Shown here: positions 16,587 to 24,447 of the stretch, piece after piece
Position numbering within the stretch: position 1 is the stretch's first letter
How the letters are laid out: each line of letters begins with the position of its first letter
Assembly: GCF_009827405.1 (NCBI RefSeq)
Contig: NZ_WTYY01000005.1
Location: forward strand, 62,001 to 126,000
Source: Alteraurantiacibacter aestuarii
GTDB lineage: Bacteria; Pseudomonadota; Alphaproteobacteria; Sphingomonadales; Sphingomonadaceae
Length of the DNA: 64,000 nt
Direction of reading: 5' to 3'
Translations under genes and position numbers: made by a program
Notes under the pieces: generated by a model
Databases searched by the model: none
Seen by the model: only the letters and a program-made list of their open reading frames with translations
What the model was told of the DNA's origin: nothing

Positions 16587-17990
16587 TCAGCTTTCCAACT
16601 GGCGCAGCAGGCTGCGCACGTCACCGTCCATATCGGCATCGCGGGTGCGCAGGTCCTCGATCAGGCGCACGGCGTGAATCACCGTGGAATGATCGCGGCC
16701 ACCGAACTTGCGGCCGATTTCCGGATAGGAGCGCGGCGTCAGCACCTTGGCCAGATACATCGCCACCTGGCGCGGACGCACCACCGCGCGGGCGCGGCGC
16801 TTGGATGACATCTCGCTGCGATCGATGCGGTAGAACTGGCAAACCGTGCGCTGGATCTCGTCAATCGTGATCCGGCGGCGGTTGGCCGAGAGGATATCGG
16901 TCAGCTGTTCCTCGGCCAGCTGCAAGGTCACTTCCTGACCGGTCAGCTGGGCATAGGCGATCAGCTTGTTCAGGCCGCCCACCAGTTCGCGCACATTGCG
17001 GTTGATCGTGCGGGCGAGGAAATCGATCACGTCGCCGGGCACGTCCAGCGGGGCAAAGCGGGTCAGCTTGCTCTCCAGGATCAGGCGGCGCAGTTCGATG
17101 TCGGCGGACTGGATGTCAGCCACCAGCCCCATCGACAGGCGGCTGAGCAGGCGCGGTTCAACGCCGTCCAGTGCCTGCGGCGCGCGGTCGGCGGCAAACA
17201 CCAGACGCTTGCCCTCGGCCAGCAGCGCGTCGATCGTGTAGAGAAGCTCCTCCTGCGCGGAAGCCTTGCCGATGATGAACTGTATATCGTCCACCAGCAG
17301 CAGGTCGAAACCGCGCAGCCGGGCCTTGAACTCGATCATCTCGTTCGACTTCAGCGCCTGCACGAATTCGACCATGAAGCGCTCTGCGCTGCAATAGAAG
17401 ATCCGCGCCCGCGGGTGCGCCTGCATATAGGAATGGCCGATGGCGTGCATCAGGTGCGTCTTGCCCTGGCCGGTGGCGGCCTTGAGGTAGAGCGGGCTGA
17501 ACTGCGGCTTCTCGGTCTTGGCCATGCGCTCCGCCGCATTCTTGGCGAGCACGTTGGTGGAACCGGTGACGAAGGCGGCAAAGGTCAGCGACGGATCGAG
17601 GCCGACGCTGGAGGTGAAGCCATCATCGCCGATCGATTCCATCGCCAGCGTGGCATCATTGGCAGCACGGTGGCCAAAGCCATCATCGCCGCGCAGGTCC
17701 AGATCAGCCAGCTTGCGGCGACCGGGATGGACCTTGATGGCAACGTGGCGCACTTCGCTGCGGGCAATCTTCCACGCCAGCGAAAGCCGGTCATGGAATC
17801 GGTCCAGCACCCAGTTTGCGGAAAAATCGGTGGGCAGGAACAGTTCCAGCGTGCCGGTTTCCTTGTTGAAACTGCCAAGCTGGATCGGACGAATCCACTG
17901 CGTGAAAAGCTGGTTGCCCAGGTCCTTGCGCAGACCCTGGCTGATGTCAGCCCAGTCCGCGGCGAGATCCAGTGCTTCGCGCTCTTCCAT
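16587..17990 (-). CDS. dnaA: Chromosomal replication initiator protein DnaA
   Basis: 467 aa from the ATG at 17990 (MEEREALDLAADW), which has a GAGG ribosome site; an ATG at 18056 would add 22 residues of no obvious homology. Domain I includes LFTQWIRPIQLG. The AAA+ domain has Walker A as ATGQGKTHLMHAIGH and Walker B as LLVDDIQFI. Domain IV carries the DNA-binding signature KFGGRDHSTVIHAVRLIE. DnaA-ATP unwinds oriC. The P-loop has Ala where the first Gly of GxxxxGKT is expected. rpsT lies upstream on the same strand, a common alphaproteobacterial pairing. Confidence 0.95.
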   Translation of the reverse strand: MEEREALDLAADWADISQGLRKDLGNQLFTQWIRPIQLGSFNKETGTLELFLPTDFSANWVLDRFHDRLSLAWKIARSEVRHVAIKVHPGRRKLADLDLRGDDGFGHRAANDATLAMESIGDDGFTSSVGLDPSLTFAAFVTGSTNVLAKNAAERMAKTEKPQFSPLYLKAATGQGKTHLMHAIGHSYMQAHPRARIFYCSAERFMVEFVQALKSNEMIEFKARLRGFDLLLVDDIQFIIGKASAQEELLYTIDALLAEGKRLVFAADRAPQALDGVEPRLLSRLSMGLVADIQSADIELRRLILESKLTRFAPLDVPGDVIDFLARTINRNVRELVGGLNKLIAYAQLTGQEVTLQLAEEQLTDILSANRRRITIDEIQRTVCQFYRIDRSEMSSKRRARAVVRPRQVAMYLAKVLTPRSYPEIGRKFGGRDHSTVIHAVRLIEDLRTRDADMDGDVRSLLRQLES

Positions 17991-18411
17991 CTTGTCCTCA
18001 ACTTCATCGCGCTTGCCCGGAACATCACGTCCGGCATGCGGTCCAACTCGAATCATTATCCGCTCTTCCCTATCCGAAGGCCTGCCCAGCTGCTTCCCCC
18101 ACGAACCAGGATCGGAGACACAACTTCCCCGGTCCGGGAATCCGCATAAACGGACCACCGGAGCTCCAATGCTGGCTCGGCTATAAAAAATCGGGACGCA
18201 TCGGTCCCAACCGGATTTCAGTTATGAAGACTGCTGCGCGATGGGCAAGAGGCGCACTGTCAAAAAAATTTAATTTATGCGGTTGACTCGGCTCTGACCC
18301 GCAGAGAACCATTCAACGCATTGTTTTCGCACGATAGATTTGTGACAGTCTCGCGAATCGCGGGTTTCCCTGCACTTGTTGCGTTGCAAAGGTCGCGCAT
18401 GCTGCAGATGC
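17991..18411 (-). promoter_or_regulatory. dnaA upstream region
   Basis: About 420 bp of non-coding DNA between the rpsT terminator and dnaA. On the minus strand it holds an AT-rich run (around 18258-18280) ending in TTTTTTTGACA, which supplies a TTGACA -35 candidate; no convincing -10 hexamer lies at the right spacing. I see no full TTATCCACA DnaA box. A long 5' leader for dnaA is likely. Confidence 0.4.
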
Positions 18412-18441
18412 GAAAAGGGCCGGTGGAAAAACCACCAGCCC
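18412..18441 (-). terminator. rpsT intrinsic terminator
   Basis: On the minus strand GGGCTGGTGG, loop TTTTT, CCACCGGCCC, then TTTT: a 10-bp stem with one mismatch and a short U-run, 44 bp after the rpsT stop. It separates rpsT from the dnaA promoter region. Confidence 0.8.
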
Positions 18442-18484
18442 CGTTCCAATTTCGTTCCTGCAATTCGCCGTCAGGCGAAGCGAA

Positions 18485-18745
18485 TCAGATCGCTGCGACT
18501 CGCTTGGTCAGGCGACTCAGCTTGCGCGATGCGGTGTTCTTGTGGAGCACGCCGCGAGCAACACCGCGCGCCAGTTCAGGCTGGGCATGCTTGAGAGCGA
18601 TTTCGGCAGCCTGCTTGTCGCCTTCGGTGCAGGCGGTTTCCACCTTCTTCACGAAGGAGCGGATGCGGCTCATGCGGGCACCGTTGATTTCGGCGCGCTT
18701 GTCATTGCGACGGATGCGCTTCTTGGCTTGCAGCGTATTGGCCAT
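18485..18745 (-). CDS. rpsT: 30S ribosomal protein S20
   Basis: 86 aa, highly basic, starting [20 protein letters not shown] and ending [12 protein letters not shown], the standard S20 sequence with two long helices that bind 16S rRNA in the body of the 30S subunit. Normal length. It stands alone between mutM and dnaA, all three on the minus strand, and has its own terminator downstream. The 126 bp between mutM and rpsT contains a GGCGG/CCGCC hairpin that may end mutM transcription. Confidence 0.97.
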   Translation of the reverse strand: MANTLQAKKRIRRNDKRAEINGARMSRIRSFVKKVETACTEGDKQAAEIALKHAQPELARGVARGVLHKNTASRKLSRLTKRVAAI

Positions 18746-18871
18746 GTTCGTCCTTGTCTCGGGCCGCAGCAGCGACCGGATTATTCTTAAATGTTAAAAC
18801 TGCTGGAACGGCGGAAAGCCGCCGGAAAGCGCGCGCATTAGCCGCGCCCCTGCGAATCGTCAAGTAATCGC

Positions 18872-19687
18872 TTACGACTGGCATTCCGGGCAGAACCAGG
18901 TGCTGCGCCCTCCTTGCACGATCCGGCGGATGATTCCACCCTCGCAGCGCATGCAGGACTGATTCTCCCGCCCATAGACGCTGAAGCGCGTGGCGAAGTA
19001 GCCCAGCTGCCCGTCGGGCCGGGCATAATCGCGCAAGGTGGAGCCGCCATCGGCAATCGAGCGGGTCAGCACATCGCGAATGGCGACCACCAGCCGCTCC
19101 AGCGCGGGAAGGTAGATTCGCCCGCCTGCCTTGCGCGGATCGATCCCGGCCATGAACAGCGCCTCGCACACATATATATTGCCAAGGCCCGCCACCACTT
19201 TCTGATCGAGCAGCAGCAGCTTGATCGCCTGCTTGCGGCCCTTGATGGCGGATCGCAGGTGCTGCGCCGTCAGGTCGGCGCCCAGTGGCTCGGGCCCCAT
19301 GGAGGCAAAGGCCGGCCACCTGTCCAGCTGCGGCGTCTGCACCAGATCGACAAATCCGAACCGGCGCGGATCGCACAGGGCAAAGCTGTGGCCTGCGGTC
19401 TCGATCACCATATGGTCATGCTTGTCGGGGGTTTCAGGATCGATCCGCCAGCGCCCGCTCATGCCCAGGTGGAAGATCAGCGTGCTGTCACGGTCCGTAT
19501 GGATCAGCCCGTATTTGGCGCGCCGACCCAGCGAAGAGACGCGCGCCCCGGTCAGCGATTGCACCAGACCTTGCGGAAAGGGGAAGCGCATGTCCGGACG
19601 GTTCAGGGCCACGCGCGTGATCCGTTCCCCATCAAGGAAGCGCGCCAGCCCGCGCACGGTTGTTTCGACTTCAGGCAGTTCTGGCAT
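18872..19687 (-). CDS. mutM: Formamidopyrimidine-DNA glycosylase (8-oxoguanine repair)
   Basis: 271 aa. The ATG at 19687 gives MPELPEVETTVRGL, with the catalytic Pro and Glu exposed after Met removal; the longer open frame (to 19723) would block them, so this start is well determined. HLGMSGRW, the helix-two-turn-helix segment VVAGLGNIYVCEALF and the C-terminal zinc finger (CMRC...CPEC) are present. It excises 8-oxoG and FaPy lesions. Divergent from ubiE with a 78-bp spacer. Confidence 0.96.
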   Translation of the reverse strand: MPELPEVETTVRGLARFLDGERITRVALNRPDMRFPFPQGLVQSLTGARVSSLGRRAKYGLIHTDRDSTLIFHLGMSGRWRIDPETPDKHDHMVIETAGHSFALCDPRRFGFVDLVQTPQLDRWPAFASMGPEPLGADLTAQHLRSAIKGRKQAIKLLLLDQKVVAGLGNIYVCEALFMAGIDPRKAGGRIYLPALERLVVAIRDVLTRSIADGGSTLRDYARPDGQLGYFATRFSVYGRENQSCMRCEGGIIRRIVQGGRSTWFCPECQS

Positions 19688-19765
19688 GGCCCCAGCCTTT
19701 ATCACCCTTTGATTGCGCGGCAATTCCCCTTAAGGCGCCACACGCAATGAAAGAGTTTGGTGCCC

Positions 19766-20497
19766 ATGAGTGAAGAAGTCTCCTTCGGCTATGAGAATGT
19801 CGATCCGGTAGAGAAGACCCGGCGCGTGGGCGCGGTGTTTTCCAATGTCGCGGCCAAATATGACATCATGAACGATGCCATGTCCGGCGGCATGCACCGT
19901 TTGTGGAAGGACCGCTTCGTCAGCCGCGTCAAGCCGCAGCCGGGCGAGGCGATTCTGGATATGGCCGGCGGCACTGGCGACATCGCCTTTCGCATGGCTG
20001 ACCGGGGCGCCGAAGTGGTGGTGGCCGATATCAATCAGGACATGCTGGATGTGGGCGTGGAACGCGCCATGCAGCGCGGGATCGATGGCCTCGTCTGGTC
20101 ATGCCAGAACGCCGAGCAGCTGACCTATATCGACAAGCAGTTCGATGCCTACACAATCGCCTTCGGTATTCGCAACGTGACCCATATCGACCGCGCGCTG
20201 GCCGAAGCATATCGCGTGCTGAAATATGGCGGGCGCTTCTACTGCCTGGAATTCTCCACCATGACCTGGCCAGGCATGAAAGAGGCGTATGATTTCTATT
20301 CGCACAGACTGGTGCCGCAGATCGGCAAGATCGTGGCGGGTGACGAGGAAAGCTATCGCTATCTGATCGAATCGATCCGCCGCTTCCCGCCAATGCCCGA
20401 GTTCGAACGGATGATCCGCGATGCAGGCTTCGTGAGAACCAGAGTGGAGCCGATCATGGGCGGGCTGGTGGCGATCCATTCGGGGTGGAAAGCGTAA
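19766..20497 (+). CDS. ubiE: Ubiquinone/menaquinone biosynthesis C-methyltransferase UbiE
   Basis: 243 aa SAM-dependent methyltransferase acting on the quinone ring carbon. Motif I is LDMAGGTGDIAFRMA; UbiE signatures SNVAAKYDIMNDAMSGGMHRLWKD and FGIRNVTHIDRALAEAYRVLKYGGRFYCLEFS follow. ATG at 19766 (MSEEVSFGYENV) is preferred over the TTG/GTG codons just upstream. ubiB overlaps or directly follows the 3' end, so both quinone genes form one operon. Confidence 0.96.
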   Translation: MSEEVSFGYENVDPVEKTRRVGAVFSNVAAKYDIMNDAMSGGMHRLWKDRFVSRVKPQPGEAILDMAGGTGDIAFRMADRGAEVVVADINQDMLDVGVERAMQRGIDGLVWSCQNAEQLTYIDKQFDAYTIAFGIRNVTHIDRALAEAYRVLKYGGRFYCLEFSTMTWPGMKEAYDFYSHRLVPQIGKIVAGDEESYRYLIESIRRFPPMPEFERMIRDAGFVRTRVEPIMGGLVAIHSGWKA

Positions 20498-22059
20498 GCC
20501 GCGTGACCAGACCTTCAACGCATATCTGGCGGCTGCTGAAATGGGGCCGCACACTGGCAAGGCATGGCGCGCTGCGCGGGATCGAGGCTGATCCCAACAC
20601 GCCGCCGCAGGTCCGCCGACTGGTGCGCATTGCCCGCTTCGGCACGCGCCAGCCGCGGGTTCCCGATTATGCCGCGGCCTTCCAGGCCATCGGTCCCGCC
20701 GCGATCAAGCTGGGCCAGACGCTGGCCACCCGGCCCGATCTGGTTGGTGAGGATGCCGCGCGCAATCTGCTCAGCCTTCAGGATTCACTCCCTCCCGTTC
20801 CCTATGCCGCCATCGAAAAGCAGATTGAATCGAGCTTCGAAGCGCCGGTGTCCTCGCTGTTCTCCTCCATTGATCCAGATCCGGTGGGCGCGGCCTCGAT
20901 CGCGCAGGTGCACAAGGCGGTGACGAAAGAAGGCCGCACCGTGGCCATCAAGGTGCTGCGCCCCGGCATTCGCGAGCGTTTTGAGCGCGATATCGCCACC
21001 TATGAATGGGCTGCTGCCCATCTGGAGGCGCTGGGCGGAGAGGCCACGCGCCTGCGTCCGCGGCTGACCATTGCCAACTTCAAGCGTTGGACCAATCGCG
21101 AGCTGGACCTGCGGCGCGAGGCCGCATCGGCATCCGAGCTGGACGATGCCATGCGCGGTATCCCCGATTATCGCACTCCCGCTATCGACTGGGACCGTAC
21201 CAATGGCCGCGTGCTGACGATCGAATGGATCGACGGGGTCAAGATCAGCAATGTCGATGAATTGCGCGCTGCCGGTCATGACCTGCCCGATATCGCGCGG
21301 CGGCTGGTGCTGGCCTTCCTGACGCAGGCGATCAGCGCCGGATTCTTCCACGCAGACATGCACCAGGGCAATCTGTTCGTGCGCGCGGACGGGGCCATCG
21401 TGGCCATCGATTTTGGGATCATGGGCCGGATCGACCGGCGCGCCCGGCAATGGCTGGCGGAGATTCTGTACGGCCTGACCACCGGCAATTACAAACGCGT
21501 GGCAGAGATCCATTTCGAGGCGCAATATGTGCCCAGCTATCACTCTGTCGATGAGTTCGCGACCGCCCTGCGCGCCGTGGGCGAACCGATGCGCGGCAAG
21601 CCGGTGAGCGAGCTTTCCGTGGGCCAGATGCTGGACGGCTTGTTCGCCATCACCCGCGATTTCGACATGCAGACCCAGCCGCACCTGCTGCTGCTGCAAA
21701 AGACCATGGTGATGGTGGAGGGGATCGCCACCCAGCTCGATCCGCAGATCAACATGTGGGACGTTTCCGGCCCGTTCGTGAAGAACTGGATCCGCGATGA
21801 GCTGGGGCCGGAGGCCGCGCTGGCAGACCGGATCAGGCAGGACGGCGAAACCCTGCTGCGCATCCCCGCGCTGATACGGCGGCTGGAGGAGCAATATCCG
21901 CCCAAGGGCGGCGCACCCGAACCGCCGCCTCTGCCCGATATCGAACTGGTGTGGGAACGCCGGGCCAGCGCCAGCCGCGTCTGGCCGGGTTACCTGCTGG
22001 CCGCTGCCGTGGGCGGCGCGCTGGTCTGGGCGGGGAGCATGGCAGGATGGCTGGGCTAG
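20485..22059 (+). CDS. ubiB: UbiB, ABC1/ADCK-like atypical kinase for ubiquinone biosynthesis
   Basis: 524 aa from GTG at 20485, overlapping ubiE by 13 bp; GTG at 20503, just past the ubiE stop, is an equal alternative. The family KxGQ motif is seen in AIKLGQTLATRPDL, the ATP-site Lys in VAIKVLRPGI, the catalytic loop in FFHADMHQGNLF and the metal Asp in AIDFGIMG. Two C-terminal membrane helices (VWPGYLLAAAVGG...) anchor it. It supports quinone assembly. The stop (22057-22059) is duplicated 30 bp downstream in a tandem repeat that also overlaps the start of the next gene. Confidence 0.94.
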   Translation: MESVSRVTRPSTHIWRLLKWGRTLARHGALRGIEADPNTPPQVRRLVRIARFGTRQPRVPDYAAAFQAIGPAAIKLGQTLATRPDLVGEDAARNLLSLQDSLPPVPYAAIEKQIESSFEAPVSSLFSSIDPDPVGAASIAQVHKAVTKEGRTVAIKVLRPGIRERFERDIATYEWAAAHLEALGGEATRLRPRLTIANFKRWTNRELDLRREAASASELDDAMRGIPDYRTPAIDWDRTNGRVLTIEWIDGVKISNVDELRAAGHDLPDIARRLVLAFLTQAISAGFFHADMHQGNLFVRADGAIVAIDFGIMGRIDRRARQWLAEILYGLTTGNYKRVAEIHFEAQYVPSYHSVDEFATALRAVGEPMRGKPVSELSVGQMLDGLFAITRDFDMQTQPHLLLLQKTMVMVEGIATQLDPQINMWDVSGPFVKNWIRDELGPEAALADRIRQDGETLLRIPALIRRLEEQYPPKGGAPEPPPLPDIELVWERRASASRVWPGYLLAAAVGGALVWAGSMAGWLG

Positions 22060-22095
22060 GCAGGCAGCGTGGCAGGAGAGTGGGGCTAGGCGGAA
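22036..22095. repeat. 30-bp tandem duplication over the ubiB stop codon
   Basis: Copy 1 (22036-22065) and copy 2 (22066-22095) share AGC(A/G)TGGCAGGA, a variable middle of 5 bp, and GGGCTAGGC. The ubiB stop TAG at 22057 recurs in frame at 22087. Copy 1 also contains the likely ATG (22047) of the following gene. Confidence 0.8.
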
Positions 22096-23204
22096 GGGCG
22101 CTGGCCTGGGACCGCTTTGCCCATTGGGCGCCGGGCGCGGCCATGCTGGTGCTGATCGGTTTTGCCCTGCTGCTGGTTGTGGCGGCACTGACCGACAGGT
22201 CTGATGCGGGCAGCGAGACAGCGCCTGTATCATCTGCCCCGGTCTCAACGTCACAGACCGTTTCGACCGCGCCAGCCGCCTCCACCACGCAGGGCGACAA
22301 CGATCTGCAACTCTATCACCGGATTGCCGAGCGCGTTGCCGCGGGTGAGAATTACTACCAGGTGGCGGTTGAGGAACAGCGCGCGCGCGATTTTCCCGTG
22401 CGGCCCGGCTTTACCGTGCGCCTGCCCACGCTGGCCTTCATCACCGCTTTGGTCGGCACCGGTGGGCTGATCGTGCTGGCGGTGCTGCTGGGCATTCTGA
22501 CGCTGGTGGTCTGGTGGCGGCGGCTGGGCGATGAACCGGGCGGAGAGGAGCATCGCACGATATCGCTGCTGCTGCTGGTGATCGGCACAGGTGTCGGCTT
22601 CAAGGCGCAATATCTGGTGCTGCACGAGGTGTGGGCGGGCGTTCTGCTGGCGCTGTCCTTTGGCCTTTACCGGCGCAGGCACTGGCACTGGGCATGGCTT
22701 GCCGCTGCCCTGGCGCTGGCGATCCGCGAACATGCGCTGCCTTTCGTACTGCTTATGGGCGCGCTGGCCGGCTGGCGGCGTGACTGGCGGGAGGCCGCCG
22801 CATGGGGCGGACTGGTGCTTCTGTTCCTGATCGGCCATGGCGTGCATCTGGCGCAGGTGAACCCGCTGATTTCCGATTCCGATCCTGCATCTCCTGCATG
22901 GCTGGTGTTTCGCGGGCTGGGTGGCTGGACGTCCAGCATCATCCTGTCGAGCCCGCTCTACCTGCTGCCCGGTGTGATTGCCGCGCCGCTGGCGCTTCTG
23001 CCGCTGCTGGGCTGGGCCGGGTGGAAAAGCGACATGGGGCTGTTCGGCCTGCTGCTGTTTACCGGCTATGGCCTGCTGTTCATGATCGCTGGGCGTGACA
23101 ACAACTTCTACTGGGCGCTGATGGTCACCCCGGCGTGGTTTGTTGGCCTTTCCTTCCTGCCGCGCAGCGTCACATCGCTGTGGAATTCGGCGCGGGGCAA
23201 TTGA
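22047..23204 (+). CDS. Polytopic membrane protein, paralogue A (possible GT-C-type)
   Basis: 385 aa from ATG 22047, which overlaps the ubiB stop; GTG 22080 or ATG 22143 are alternatives. A first helix (about 33-50) is followed by a soluble segment with LYHRIAERVAAGENYYQVAV, EEQRARDFPVRPGFTVRLPTL, then about eight more helices. The segment is shared with the next gene. The layout of helix 1, a conserved charged loop and many short helices resembles GT-C membrane glycosyltransferases, but no catalytic motif is proven and the function is unknown. Probably cotranscribed with ubiE-ubiB. Confidence 0.75.
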   Translation: MAGLGRQRGRRVGLGGRALAWDRFAHWAPGAAMLVLIGFALLLVVAALTDRSDAGSETAPVSSAPVSTSQTVSTAPAASTTQGDNDLQLYHRIAERVAAGENYYQVAVEEQRARDFPVRPGFTVRLPTLAFITALVGTGGLIVLAVLLGILTLVVWWRRLGDEPGGEEHRTISLLLLVIGTGVGFKAQYLVLHEVWAGVLLALSFGLYRRRHWHWAWLAAALALAIREHALPFVLLMGALAGWRRDWREAAAWGGLVLLFLIGHGVHLAQVNPLISDSDPASPAWLVFRGLGGWTSSIILSSPLYLLPGVIAAPLALLPLLGWAGWKSDMGLFGLLLFTGYGLLFMIAGRDNNFYWALMVTPAWFVGLSFLPRSVTSLWNSARGN

Positions 23205-23229
23205 GCCGCAGCGCGGGGTGGGGCACACG

Positions 23230-24354
23230 ATGATGATGACGACGATCTGGCGCGATCCTGTTGGCTGGTGGTGTTCGCTGGGGCGGCCGCTGCAACATCT
23301 ATCCCCCAGAGCTGCAATGGGCGTGTTGCTGGCGCTGGTGCTGGCGCTGGGCTGGGCAAGCTGGGCAACGGGCGATCTGGGACGCGCCGATGATGCCCGC
23401 ATTGCCGCCAAGACCGGTGAGCGCATTGGCGATCTGGAGCTCTATGCGCGCATTCATGAGCGGTTTCATGATGGTGAGAACTACTATGCCGCCGCGATGG
23501 CGGAACAGCGCGAGCACAATTATCCCACCAGGCCGTTCGTCACCGTGCGCCTGCCCACGCTGGCGTGGATCGATGGCCAGCTGAATGCCAAGAGCTGGCG
23601 GGTGATCGCCACCGTCCTGCTGATAGGCATGGTGCTGATCTGGCTGTCCGCATTCACCCCGCTTGCAACCATGGCGGAACGGGCGGGCGCGGTGGTGGTG
23701 CTGTTCCTCAGCGGAGCAGGGGCCTATGACGCGCGCGCCATGGTGTTCCACGAACTTGTGGCCGGGCTGCTGCTGACGCTGTCACTGGGGCTGTACCGCC
23801 CGCAGCGCTGGTGGCCCAGCCTGATCCTGGCGGCGTTGGCGCTGGCCGTGCGCGAACTGGCGTTGCCGTTCGTCATGCTGTGGGGCGCATTCACGCTGTG
23901 GCAAAGGAAGTGGGCGGAGGCGCTGGCCATTGCCGGTGTGATCCTCGCCTTTGTCATCGCCCTGTTTTTCCACGCGCAGGGCGTTGCCGCCCACGCCATG
24001 CCCGGCGATCTGGCGTCGCCCGGCTGGGCTGCGTTCAATGGGCCGCAAATGGGCCTGCTGGCCATGGCCAAGCTCACGCCCTTGCTGTTCCTGCCGGTTC
24101 CGCTGGCGGCGCCGATCGCGCTGATTGCGCTGCTGGGCTGGATAGCGCTGGGCGGCAGGCTGGGGCTGTTTGCCTCGCTGTGGTTCATCGGTTTTGGCAT
24201 TGCCCTGTCACTGTTCGCGCGGACCAACAATTTCTACTGGGTGCTGCTGCTGCTGCCCGCCTATGCGGCGGGGCTGGCATTCGTGCCGCGCGCATTGGTG
24301 GAGCTGGTGCAGCGTGCAACAGGCGCGCGTGCAACAGGGAAGCAAACAAGCTAA
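23230..24354 (+). CDS. Polytopic membrane protein, paralogue B
   Basis: 374 aa from the first of three successive ATGs at 23230. It repeats the organisation of the preceding gene: LYARIHERFHDGENYYAAAM, AEQREHNYPTRPFVTVRLPT, then multiple helices and a matching end (FARTNNFYWVLLLLPAYAAGLAFVPRALVELV against GRDNNFYWALMVTPAWFVGLSFLPRSVTSLW). The pair is therefore a tandem duplication that has diverged. Near the C-terminus a 15-bp in-frame duplication (24313-24342) encodes RATGARATG. Function unknown. Confidence 0.75.
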   Translation: MMMTTIWRDPVGWWCSLGRPLQHLSPRAAMGVLLALVLALGWASWATGDLGRADDARIAAKTGERIGDLELYARIHERFHDGENYYAAAMAEQREHNYPTRPFVTVRLPTLAWIDGQLNAKSWRVIATVLLIGMVLIWLSAFTPLATMAERAGAVVVLFLSGAGAYDARAMVFHELVAGLLLTLSLGLYRPQRWWPSLILAALALAVRELALPFVMLWGAFTLWQRKWAEALAIAGVILAFVIALFFHAQGVAAHAMPGDLASPGWAAFNGPQMGLLAMAKLTPLLFLPVPLAAPIALIALLGWIALGGRLGLFASLWFIGFGIALSLFARTNNFYWVLLLLPAYAAGLAFVPRALVELVQRATGARATGKQTS

Positions 24355-24447
24355 TCTTAACCATCGTGCGGCAAAGCTGGTCTTGGCAGGATACCAAAGC
24401 TAGGCTTGCTGCCGAAACAGAACCACCGGGAGGACCGGGAAGAATTC

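Noticed and set aside
16218-16808. Plus-strand frame crossing the dnaA 3' end
   Set aside because: Most of it is antisense to dnaA or runs through palindromes; composition is that of a shadow frame.
18255-18285. AT-rich run upstream of dnaA as oriC
   Set aside because: It is short, without DnaA boxes or repeats, and better explained as promoter DNA; the 16.1-16.6 kb side is the stronger candidate.
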